A DNA stretch of 13,015 nucleotides from Chloroflexota bacterium (GTDB lineage: Bacteria > Chloroflexota > UBA6077), in assembly GCA_021806765.1 (NCBI GenBank), contig JAJZQR010000144.1:1-13015 (forward strand), read 5' to 3'. The notes beneath the pieces are model-generated. The model saw nothing but the letters and a program-made list of their open reading frames with translations, was not told the DNA's origin and searched no databases. The first letter of the stretch is position 1. Each line of letters starts with the position of its first letter. The position numbers and the translations under genes were made by a program. Shown here in pieces: positions 1 through 6,009 of this stretch.

Positions 1-22
1 GAGACGCGACATGTCGCGTCTC
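1..22. repeat. perfect 22-nt palindrome at the window edge
   Basis: Bases 1-22 read the same on both strands (arms GAGACGCGACA / TGTCGCGTCTC). It continues into CTACAGGGGG, and CTACA (22-26) can pair with TGTAG (35-39). Palindromes of this kind are scattered in the intergenic regions of Chloroflexi and cyanobacteria. The copy is cut by the window edge, so its real left border is unknown. No gene covers it convincingly: the open frame starting inside it (11-274) looks random and overlaps the antitoxin gene. Confidence 0.6.
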
Positions 23-107
23 TACAGGGGGTGTTGTAGCCTCCACGCCGCACTTTGTGGGTTCGCCACCGGAAAACTAAAAGGCCCTGCCCCTGCCCGG
101 GGTCGCT

Positions 108-136
108 TTGACATTTTGTACAATTTGTCGTATAAT
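108..136 (+). promoter_or_regulatory. consensus sigma70-type promoter of the antitoxin gene
   Basis: TTGACA (108-113) and TATAAT (131-136) are both perfect consensus hexamers, separated by the ideal 17 bases. Transcription should begin near 143, about 14 bases before the antitoxin start codon, giving a very short leader. A ribosome binding site AGGAGA lies at 145-150. This is the strongest promoter in the window. It may also feed gyrA, since I see no clear terminator between 378 and 608. Confidence 0.85.
116..123. promoter_or_regulatory. YefM-like operator palindrome TTGTACAA in the promoter spacer
   Basis: A perfect 8-bp palindrome TTGTACAA, with the core TGTACA at 117-122, sits between the -35 and -10 boxes. 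Escherichia coli YefM, a Phd/YefM family antitoxin, represses its own operon through palindromes with a TGTACA core. Because the next gene encodes a protein of this family, autorepression is a direct prediction. A partial second TTGT (125-128) follows, but no full second palindrome is present. Confidence 0.55.
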
Positions 137-156
137 TCTCACTCAGGAGAAGCGGA

Positions 157-378
157 ATGCCCATCAAGATTCGGGCTGCCGATGCCCGCAACAACTTTGC
201 AGAGATCCTCGGACGCGCCCATTTTGGCGGCGAAACCTTCCTCATCGAGAAGCAGGGTAAGCCCTTTGCTGTAGTCCTCGGCATCGAGGAGTACCGGAAG
301 TTGCTGGGGGACTCTCCTGAGGACTCGGGGGGGGCGGGCGAGCCCGAAGTGCAGCGACAGAACGGCCGGCGGGGCTGA
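157..378 (+). CDS. Phd/YefM-family antitoxin, apparently without a toxin partner
   Basis: A protein of 73 residues. Its first 50 match the N-terminal DNA-binding fold of Phd/YefM antitoxins: 'ADARNNFAEIL' (the usual 'eaR.nLseLl' helix), 'ETFLIEKQGKPFAVV' (the beta hairpin 'viI.k.GkP.Avl') and 'GIEEYRKLL'. In this family that domain binds the operator, while the C-terminal tail wraps and neutralises a toxin such as YoeB or Doc. Here the tail from about residue 51 is Gly-, Pro- and Asp-rich and unlike a typical toxin-binding segment. It begins close to a run of eight G (327-334), where a frameshift could have changed it. The start is set by AGGAGA six bases upstream of ATG. No toxin-sized frame follows before gyrA, so it is either an orphan regulator or the remains of a toxin-antitoxin pair. 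The family call is firm; loss of the toxin is inference. Confidence 0.8.
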   Translation: MPIKIRAADARNNFAEILGRAHFGGETFLIEKQGKPFAVVLGIEEYRKLLGDSPEDSGGAGEPEVQRQNGRRG

Positions 379-607
379 TACCTTCATGGTTTCTCTCCCC
401 AGCGGCTTATCTTGGCGTTCCGTTGGGTTTCCCTTTCTTTGTCTCCCCGTTGGCCCTTCGGCCCGCGTGCTCTCGTTCTGTGCGGGCAAGGGGGCGGGCG
501 GTGGCTTGTCCTGTTACTGCATGCGGTTGGTGGCGGTGGGATGACCAGGGCTCTTGGCTGGTAGCTGACCGCTGATGGCTGATCGCTAGGGATATCGAGG
601 TAGTCTC
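379..607. other. gene-free stretch between antitoxin and gyrA
   Basis: No reading frame here has a ribosome binding site or family signature. It holds pyrimidine-rich sequence (about 421-448), a weak hairpin GCCCGC (461-466) / GCGGGC (482-487), and the heptamer repeat listed separately. I see no toxin remnant that can be recognised by eye. The last bases carry the gyrA ribosome binding site GAGG (597-600), seven bases before the gyrA ATG. Confidence 0.5.
563..590. repeat. four degenerate 7-base units with CTGA core
   Basis: AGCTGAC, CGCTGAT, GGCTGAT and CGCTAGG follow one another in exact 7-base register directly upstream of the gyrA ribosome binding site. The same style (GCTGANN heptamers) returns at 8454-8488 and, in reverse complement, at 8290-8354. 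Confidence 0.6.
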
Positions 608-3172
608 ATGGAAATAGGAATCGTCAAGCCGGTCAATGTCGAAGAGGAGATGAAGCACTCCTACCTCGACTACGCGATGAGCGTGATCGTGTCTCGGGCT
701 CTTCCAGATGCTCGCGATGGCCTGAAGCCCTCCCAGCGGCGCATCCTGGTGTCGATGCACGACCTGAACCTGGCGCCCAATCGCTCTCACAGGAAGTGCG
801 CGAAGATCTGCGGTGACACCTCGGGGAACTATCATCCCCACGGCGAGGCCGTGATCTACCCGACCCTGGTGCGGATGGCCCAGGAGTTCAACATGCGCTA
901 TCCGCTGGTCGATGGGCAGGGGAACTTTGGCTCCATCGACGGCGATCCTCCGGCGGCTATGAGGTATACCGAGGCTCGGATGACGGCCGTGGCCATGGAG
1001 ATGATGGCCGACATCGAGAAGCAGACCGTCGACTTCGCGCCCAACTACGACGGGACCCGGCAGGAGCCGGTAGTGCTTCCCTCCCGCTTCCCGAACCTGT
1101 TGTGCAACGGCTCTGCGGGCATCGCCGTCGGCATGGCCACCAACATCCCTCCCCACAACCTGAACGAGATCGCCGACGCGATGATCTACCTTATCGATAG
1201 CCCCGAGGCGGCCGTCGAGGAGCTGGCCAACTTCGTCAAGGGTCCGGACTTCCCCACCGGGGGGCTGATCCTGGGGACCGAGGGGATCAAGACAGCCTAC
1301 GCCACCGGTCACGGTAGGATCCTGATGCGGGCCAAGGCCGGCATCGAAGAGTCCAAGGCCGGGCGGTTCCAGATCGTCGTGACGGAGTTGCCCTTCCAGG
1401 TCAACAAAGCGAACCTGATCGAGAAGATCGCCGACCTGGTCAAGGAGAAGAGGATCGAGGGGATCTCTGACCTGCGCGACGAGTCCGACCGGCAGGGCAT
1501 GCGGATCGTCATCGAGGTGAAGCGGGATGCCAAGCCTCAGGCGGTGTTGAACCGGCTCTACAAGCACACGGCCATGCAGTCGGCCTTCGGGGTCAACATG
1601 CTGGCCCTGGTGGACGGACAGCCCAGGGTGCTCACCCTGAAGAAGGCCCTGGCTAACTATCTGGAGTACCGGCAGCTGGTGCTGACCCGCCGGACTCAGT
1701 TCGAGCTGGAGAAGGCTCGGGCCCGTGCTCACATCCTGGAAGGTCTCAAGATCGCCCTGGACCATCTGGACGCGGTGATCCGCACCATTCGGGAGTCGGC
1801 TTCCGCCGAAGTAGCCCTGACCAACCTGATGGAGCGGTTCGGCCTCTCGGAGATCCAGTCTCGAGCGATCCTGGACATGCAGCTTCGAAGGCTGGCGGCC
1901 CTGGAGCGGCAGAAGATCCTGGACGAGTACGAAGAGGTGCTGCGCACCGTGGCCTATCTGGAGGATCTGCTGGCCAACCCGAAGAAGATCCTCTACCTGG
2001 TGCGGGACGAACTGGTAGAGCTGAAGGAGAAGTTCGGCGACGAGCGACGCACCCGCATCGTGCCAATGGAGGCCCAGGACTTCCGCGACGAGGACCTGAT
2101 CGACCACCAGGAGGTGCTGATCACCCTCAGCCAGCGAAGATACATCAAGCGAATGCCCGCCGACACCTACCATACGCAGCATCGGGGCGGCAAGGGGATC
2201 AAGGGGATGGTCTTCCGGGAGGAGGATATCCTGCGCCAGATGCTGGTGGTCGATACCCACGACAACCTCCTCTTCTTCACCGACCGGGGTCGGGTCTTCC
2301 AGTTGAAGGCCTACGAGGTCCCGGATGCAACTAGGCAGGCCAAGGGGTTGCCCATCATCAACCTGATCTCCCTGGACCCGAAGGATACTGTGACCGCCGT
2401 CGAGGCCGTGCCCAACTTCGACGAGGGGGATTACTTCCTGATGGGCACCCGGCAGGGGGAGATCAAGAAGACCCCTCTGCAGGACTTCGCCGCTGTGCGA
2501 TCCAACGGGCTGATCGCCATGTCGTTGGAAGAGGGCGACGAGTTGGTGTCGGTGCGCTACTGCCGGAAGGGTTCCGAGGTGATCCTGATTACCGAGCAGG
2601 GCCAGTCGATCCGCTTCAGCGAGACGGTGCTGCGGGCCGCTTCCCGAACGAGTGGCGGCGTGCGAGGCATCCGGCTGGAGGAGGGCGACAGGGTGGTTGC
2701 CATGGACATAGTCGATCCGGGTCTGGACCTGCTACTGGTGACCTCGGACGGCTTCGGCAAGCGCACGGCCCTGGCTGAGTTCCCGGTTCAGGGTCGGGGT
2801 GGGGCCGGAGTTCGGGCACTCAAGGTCACTGAGAAGACGGGACCGGTGGCAGCCGCCAGGGTGGTCAAGCCTACCGAGGAGCTGATGGTGGTCTCGGCGG
2901 GTGGTCTGGTGATCAGGACCCCGGTGGAGCGGATACCCTGCTACGGCAGATCCTCCCAGGGGGTCAACGTGATGAACCTCAAAGAGGGAGACAAGGTGGC
3001 CTCCATTTCCTCGGCCAACGGCAACGGGAAGCACCGCGGGGAGGCGGATGCCGCGACTGTTGACGGCGAGGCGACCGAGGTGGTCCTCTCCGAGGACGGC
3101 CTGGTGGAGGAAGAGGAGATCGTCCTAACCAGTCTTACCACTGAGAACGGAAACGATAAGGAAGATTTGTAG
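608..3172 (+). CDS. gyrA: DNA gyrase subunit A
   Basis: GyrA of 854 residues, the breakage-reunion subunit that works with GyrB as an A2B2 complex to introduce negative supercoils using ATP. The N-terminal winged-helix and tower domains cover about residues 1-480. The catalytic tyrosine is Tyr120 in '[10 protein letters not shown]', preceded by '[12 protein letters not shown]'. The C-terminal beta-pinwheel runs from about 500 to 800 and carries the GyrA box as QHRGGKG (524-530), which favours GyrA over ParC. The tail (about 800-854) is acidic and rich in Asn, Gly and Glu. In the quinolone region, the positions matching E. coli Ser83 and Asp87 are Ala81 and Pro85. ATG 608 is supported by GAGG at 597-600 and by '[19 protein letters not shown]', the normal N-terminus. 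No gyrB lies nearby. The stop codon falls at the edge of a palindrome (3171-3184). Confidence 0.98.
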   Translation: MEIGIVKPVNVEEEMKHSYLDYAMSVIVSRALPDARDGLKPSQRRILVSMHDLNLAPNRSHRKCAKICGDTSGNYHPHGEAVIYPTLVRMAQEFNMRYPLVDGQGNFGSIDGDPPAAMRYTEARMTAVAMEMMADIEKQTVDFAPNYDGTRQEPVVLPSRFPNLLCNGSAGIAVGMATNIPPHNLNEIADAMIYLIDSPEAAVEELANFVKGPDFPTGGLILGTEGIKTAYATGHGRILMRAKAGIEESKAGRFQIVVTELPFQVNKANLIEKIADLVKEKRIEGISDLRDESDRQGMRIVIEVKRDAKPQAVLNRLYKHTAMQSAFGVNMLALVDGQPRVLTLKKALANYLEYRQLVLTRRTQFELEKARARAHILEGLKIALDHLDAVIRTIRESASAEVALTNLMERFGLSEIQSRAILDMQLRRLAALERQKILDEYEEVLRTVAYLEDLLANPKKILYLVRDELVELKEKFGDERRTRIVPMEAQDFRDEDLIDHQEVLITLSQRRYIKRMPADTYHTQHRGGKGIKGMVFREEDILRQMLVVDTHDNLLFFTDRGRVFQLKAYEVPDATRQAKGLPIINLISLDPKDTVTAVEAVPNFDEGDYFLMGTRQGEIKKTPLQDFAAVRSNGLIAMSLEEGDELVSVRYCRKGSEVILITEQGQSIRFSETVLRAASRTSGGVRGIRLEEGDRVVAMDIVDPGLDLLLVTSDGFGKRTALAEFPVQGRGGAGVRALKVTEKTGPVAAARVVKPTEELMVVSAGGLVIRTPVERIPCYGRSSQGVNVMNLKEGDKVASISSANGNGKHRGEADAATVDGEATEVVLSEDGLVEEEEIVLTSLTTENGNDKEDL

Positions 3173-3184
3173 GAGCCGGCTCCT
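3171..3184. repeat. 14-bp palindrome overlapping the gyrA stop
   Basis: AGGAGCCGGCTCCT is a perfect palindrome whose first two bases are the last two of the gyrA TAG stop. With the flanks it reads TTTGTAGGAGCCGG, the general form of many dispersed extragenic palindromic repeats (TGTAGGAGC...). It may be a repeat that landed at the gene end. Confidence 0.5.
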
Positions 3185-3213
3185 GCCGACGAACCGCGGA
3201 AAGCAGGGCGCGT

Positions 3214-3234
3214 GGCGCTACCGAGCGTAGCGCC
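3214..3234. repeat. 8-bp stem-loop downstream of gyrA
   Basis: GGCGCTAC (3214-3221) pairs perfectly with GTAGCGCC (3227-3234) around a 5-base loop. No T-run follows, so by itself it is not a classical terminator. It could protect the mRNA 3' end or be part of a repeat that also includes the neighbouring palindrome. Confidence 0.5.
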
Positions 3235-3272
3235 GTCCCTGTCTCCGCTGTCCGGATTGAGTGAAGGCTGAG

Positions 3273-3304
3273 GGGCAGGGCGATCTGCCCTGCCCTACGT
3301 TTTT
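3273..3304 (+). terminator. probable gyrA terminator
   Basis: GGGCAGGGC (3273-3281) pairs perfectly with GCCCTGCCC (3287-3295) around the loop GATCT. Five T (3300-3304) follow after TACG. The stem is very GC-rich and the T-run short and slightly displaced, so termination is likely but may be incomplete. A promoter for the next transcription unit lies 88 bases further on. Confidence 0.65.
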
Positions 3305-3391
3305 ATCTGCCCCGATGATTTCTGCCCCGGTGTTGTCTCGACGGCTTCTACCCGTGACCTCTCCCCCGTCTTTTCTGCCCTGTCCCTGCTA

Positions 3392-3419
3392 TTGATGCCA
3401 CCGTTAACCGTGTTATAAT
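3392..3419 (+). promoter_or_regulatory. promoter of the moxR leader
   Basis: TTGATG (3392-3397) and a perfect TATAAT (3414-3419) with a 16-base spacer. The start site should be near 3426, so the transcript would carry about 246 bases before the moxR start codon. Bases 3305-3391, between the gyrA terminator and this promoter, show nothing else I can name. Confidence 0.6.
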
Positions 3420-3425
3420 CAACCT

Positions 3426-3589
3426 GCAAGTGGAACAACTCTTGCGAAACGGTGTTCGGGCTCTCGTCGGAGCCCAGAGGTAGCGGATGTTGCGATACTC
3501 TGGGCCTAGAAGTTTCACAGGATGGTTGCCTAAGCCGTAGTTGGGCTTTCCGCTCGCCCTGGGAAGGGGCGTTGGAGGAAGGCCCTTTT
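3426..3589 (+). ncRNA. structured leader RNA with alternative stems (possible attenuator or small RNA)
   Basis: Starting at the predicted transcription start, GCAAG (3426-3430) can pair with CTTGC (3441-3445). Then stem A is GGGCTC (3458-3463) / GAGCCC (3470-3475). Stem B is GCCCAGAG (3472-3479) / CTCTGGGC (3498-3505) and shares GCCC with A. Stem C pairs 3468-3476 with 3542-3552 (two-base bulge). Stem D is GGGCTTTCC (3543-3551) / GGAAGGCCC (3577-3585), one G-U pair, with an inner CGCCC (3555-3559) / GGGCG (3567-3571), followed by TTTT (3586-3589). C and D compete for the same strand, the layout of an antiterminator and a terminator. The sequence does not match the riboswitch classes, 6S, SRP, tmRNA or RNase P signatures I know. 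It could instead be an independent RNA of about 164 bases. Pairings were found by eye. Confidence 0.45.
3577..3589 (+). terminator. terminator half of the moxR leader
   Basis: The 3' arm GGAAGGCCC (3577-3585) of stem D, together with its partner at 3543-3551, is followed by four T. The T-run is short, so termination would be partial, which is compatible with read-through into moxR. Confidence 0.4.
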
Positions 3590-3597
3590 GATTCGGT

Positions 3598-3648
3598 GTT
3601 CTGGGTTCTGAGTGCTGAGCACCCAGAACTCAGAACCCAGAACTCAGA
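3598..3648. repeat. heptamer repeat forming a 16-bp hairpin before moxR
   Basis: Seven 7-base units run in register from 3600: TCTGGGT, TCTGAGT, GCTGAGC, ACCCAGA, ACTCAGA, ACCCAGA, ACTCAGA. The first units are the reverse complement of the later ones, so 3598-3613 pairs perfectly with 3628-3643 (16 bp, 14-base loop). It lies between the leader RNA and the moxR ribosome binding site. A GTG at 3612 is in frame with moxR, but the peptide it would add is only repeat translation. Confidence 0.7.
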
Positions 3649-3671
3649 ACTGCGCTTTGGGAGTTGGTTGG

Positions 3672-4634
3672 ATGATAGAAGTGAGGACGGTGCTGCAAGC
3701 CCTGCTCGATAATGTGGAGAGGGTCGTGGTCGGCAAGCATGCAGAGGTGGAATCGGCGCTGATTGCCCTGATCTGCGAGGGGCACGTGCTGATCGAGGAC
3801 GTGCCTGGGGTTGGGAAAACGGTCCTGGCCAAGACCCTGGCCCGGAGCATCGGCTGCAGCTTCAAGCGCCTCCAGTTCACCCCTGACCTGCTCCCCAGCG
3901 ACGTCACGGGGGTTTCCATCTTCAACCAGAAGACGGGAGAGTTCGAGTTCCGGCCAGGTCCCATCATCGCCCATATCGTCCTGGCCGACGAGATCAATCG
4001 GGCGACCCCCAAGACCCAGGCCAGCCTGCTGGAGGCGATGGAGGAGCGACAGGTCACCGTCGACGGTGTCACCTACCGGATGCCCAGGCCCTTCCTGGTG
4101 ATGGCCACCCAGAACCCCATCGAGTATGAGGGAACCTTCCCCCTCCCGGAGGCCCAACTGGACCGATTCCTGATGCGAATCCGGTTGGGGTACCCCAGCC
4201 GGCAGGATGAGGTGGAGATCCTCGACCGGCAGCGATACTCCCATCCCCTGGAGAAACTCTCTCAGGTGGCCAGCCTGGAGGAGATGCTGGCCGTTCAGGC
4301 TCAGGTCAAGGAGGTATCCGTGGTGCCGTCCCTGCGGAGCTACATAGTCGACATCGTGTCGGCCACCCGAGACCATCCGAACGTCTACCTGGGGGCCAGC
4401 CCCAGAGGCTCCCTGGCCCTCTTCAGAACGGTCCAGGCTCGCGCCCTCCTGGCGGGTCGCGACTACGCCCTGCCCGACGATGTGAAGGTGCTGGCGGAAC
4501 CCGTTTTGGCCCACCGTCTCATTATCAACCCGGCATCTCGCATCAAGAATGTGGATGCCACCCTGGTGATCCGTGAGATCCTCGATTCCCTGCCCGTCCC
4601 AGGGGGTCGGGTTTCGGTATCGATAAAGCGGTGA
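3672..4634 (+). CDS. MoxR-family AAA+ ATPase
   Basis: An AAA+ ATPase of 320 residues, the usual length for MoxR. Such proteins are thought to act as chaperones that mature or activate vWA-domain partners, here probably the DUF58 protein encoded next. Visible motifs: Walker A 'PGVGKT' at about 45-50, Walker B 'IVLADE' ending near 107, sensor 1 'ATQNP' near 145-149, arginine finger in 'LPEAQLDRF' near 165, and sensor 2 'GASPRGS' near 240-246. All key residues are present. I take ATG 3672 as the start because of GGGAG at 3659-3663, eight bases upstream, and because '[16 protein letters not shown]' is the normal N-terminus; the in-frame GTG at 3612 lies inside a repeat. The stop overlaps the GTG start of the DUF58 gene (GTGA), which implies coupled translation. 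Expression may be controlled by the structured leader upstream. The cellular target is not known. Confidence 0.95.
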   Translation: MIEVRTVLQALLDNVERVVVGKHAEVESALIALICEGHVLIEDVPGVGKTVLAKTLARSIGCSFKRLQFTPDLLPSDVTGVSIFNQKTGEFEFRPGPIIAHIVLADEINRATPKTQASLLEAMEERQVTVDGVTYRMPRPFLVMATQNPIEYEGTFPLPEAQLDRFLMRIRLGYPSRQDEVEILDRQRYSHPLEKLSQVASLEEMLAVQAQVKEVSVVPSLRSYIVDIVSATRDHPNVYLGASPRGSLALFRTVQARALLAGRDYALPDDVKVLAEPVLAHRLIINPASRIKNVDATLVIREILDSLPVPGGRVSVSIKR

Positions 4635-5851
4635 AGGCAGCCTTTGTAGTCACCTTAACCACCCTCGTCCTGGCCACCTCGCTTAGCACCGGCTGGGAGA
4701 TCCTCTACCGGGTGTCGTACACCCTGGTAGGAGTTCTCGCGGTCTCCTTCCTTTGGAGTTGGATCAACGTCAGGTGGCTCTGGTTCCGGCACGAGATCAA
4801 GGCAACCCGTGCCCAGGTAGGAGGACAGATCGAGGAGCGGCTCATTCTGGAGAACACCAGTTGGGTCCCCAAGCTGTGGTTGGAGGTTCGCGACCACTCC
4901 ACCCTCATGGGACGAAGGGGCAACCGGGTGGTCGCCCTGGGTGGCTACGGTAAGCGCACCCTGCCGCTGATCACCCCCTGCCGGGTTCGAGGTGTGTACA
5001 CCCTCGGGCCCATCCACCTGGTCAGCGGTGACCCCTTTGGGCTGTTCAAGATGCGGCGGAAGCTTCCCATCGATGGCACGGTAGTGGTGTACCCGGCCAT
5101 CACCGAACTCACCTCTTTCGGGCGGACACTGGGCGAGTTGCCTGGAGGCAGTATCCAGGGGCAGCGGGCCTACTTTACCACCCCTAACGCGGCTGGCATC
5201 AGGGAGTACCAACCCGGTGATGCCCTGAGCCGCATCCACTGGCTCAGCTCCGCGAGACAGCGGGGACTGATGGTGAAGGAGTTCGATCTGGACCCCCTCT
5301 CCGACGTGTGGCTCATCCTGGATCTGGACAGTGAGGTTCAGGTGGGTTCCGGGGAGGACTCCACGGAGGAGTGGGTGGTGTCGGTGGGCGCCACCCTGGC
5401 CAAGTACTTCCTGGACCAGCAGCGGGAGGTGGGCATCATCACCCAGCGTCGAGTTCTGGTGGCCGATCGAGGCTACCGGCAACTCCAGAAGGTGCTGGAG
5501 TTGCTGGCCGTAGCTCATGCCGACAGCAGCGTTCCCCTGGAGCGGGTCGTACTGTCGGAGGAGGTGCGCTTTTCGCGCGGGGCCACCGCGGTGATCGTTA
5601 CCCCTTCCACGGACGAGCGCTGGTTGGCAGCCTGCCGGCTCTTGGCGGCGCGGGGCGTCTCGGTCCTGGCAGTCTTGCTGGAGGCCAGCACCTTTGGATC
5701 GAGGCAGTCATCCCTTCTGCTGGTGAGTTCTCTGGTGGCCAGCGGGGTGCCCTGCTACCTGGTGAAGCGGGGAGACAACCTCTCCCAGGCCCTGGCCCAC
5801 CCGGCGGGAGGCCACCACAGCACCCCTACCTTTGGGAGAGGGTCGGGGTGA
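4631..5851 (+). CDS. DUF58 protein, membrane-anchored with vWA-like fold
   Basis: A 406-residue DUF58 protein. Two hydrophobic segments (about 3-20 and 28-45) anchor it. The family hallmarks follow: '[10 protein letters not shown]' (about 131-140) and '[14 protein letters not shown]' with 'MVKEFDL' (about 191-220). After these comes '[10 protein letters not shown]' (226-235), which resembles a degenerate metal-ion site of a von Willebrand A domain. Proteins of this family are almost always encoded next to MoxR ATPases and are thought to be their clients, but the biochemical role is unknown. Translation starts with GTG inside the moxR stop (GTGA, 4-nt overlap), so no separate ribosome binding site is needed. 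The last dozen codons ('[12 protein letters not shown]') and the stop lie in or next to a dispersed repeat, so the native C-terminus has probably been replaced or extended. Confidence 0.9.
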   Translation: MKAAFVVTLTTLVLATSLSTGWEILYRVSYTLVGVLAVSFLWSWINVRWLWFRHEIKATRAQVGGQIEERLILENTSWVPKLWLEVRDHSTLMGRRGNRVVALGGYGKRTLPLITPCRVRGVYTLGPIHLVSGDPFGLFKMRRKLPIDGTVVVYPAITELTSFGRTLGELPGGSIQGQRAYFTTPNAAGIREYQPGDALSRIHWLSSARQRGLMVKEFDLDPLSDVWLILDLDSEVQVGSGEDSTEEWVVSVGATLAKYFLDQQREVGIITQRRVLVADRGYRQLQKVLELLAVAHADSSVPLERVVLSEEVRFSRGATAVIVTPSTDERWLAACRLLAARGVSVLAVLLEASTFGSRQSSLLLVSSLVASGVPCYLVKRGDNLSQALAHPAGGHHSTPTFGRGSG

Positions 5852-5908
5852 GGGCTGTCTGGTTGGCAGCGTCCCAGCCCTCACCCGCCCTTCGGGCGGC
5901 CTCTCCCA
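5833..5908. repeat. inverted repeat GGGAGAGG...GGGTGAGGG overlapping the DUF58 3' end
   Basis: TGGGAGAGG (5833-5841) matches CCTCTCCCA (5900-5908), and GGGTGAGGGCT (5846-5856) matches AGCCCTCACCC (5876-5886). The right half carries an extra hairpin CCGCCC (5885-5890) / GGGCGG (5894-5899). Repeats of the type 'CCCTCACCC...CCTCTCCC' are common intergenic elements in several bacterial phyla. The element includes the stop codon of the DUF58 gene (5849-5851). The rest of the spacer, 5909-6009, has no clear promoter; it ends with AGGAG (5995-5999) for the next gene. Confidence 0.75.
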
Positions 5909-6009
5909 GAGAGAGAGGCGGTTGCGACCAAGCTGCGGCAAGCTGCAGCACTCCAAATGCGTAACATAATCGTCCGTGCCTCGTTGTTGAAAATAGGAGC
6001 AAGTAGTTC

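Noticed and set aside
407..2260. Long minus-strand open frame (617 codons) opposite gyrA
   Set aside because: It mirrors the gyrA codons, is rich in His, Gln, Leu, Gly and Asp as expected for antisense frames of GC-rich genes, has no family motif, and extends into the intergenic region without a ribosome binding site.
608..3172. ParC (topoisomerase IV) instead of GyrA
   Set aside because: The complete six-bladed C-terminal domain length and the GyrA-box motif with an acidic tail favour gyrase.
3426..3589. Identification of the leader as a c-di-GMP riboswitch, 6S RNA, SRP RNA or tmRNA
   Set aside because: Only short stretches such as GGGCCTA and CAGGATGG recall the c-di-GMP-I class, and the ACGCAAAGC core is missing. 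No 6S central bubble, SRP loop motif or tRNA-like end is visible.
3452..3712. Possible small gene of 86 codons over the leader RNA
   Set aside because: It crosses the stems, the heptamer hairpin and the moxR start, has no ribosome binding site and no family pattern.
3630..4514. Minus-strand open frame opposite moxR
   Set aside because: Antisense shadow of a clearly conserved ATPase, with a random-looking product.
5371..5964. Plus-strand frame of 197 codons inside DUF58
   Set aside because: Gly/Pro/Arg-rich out-of-frame reading of DUF58 that continues through the repeat.
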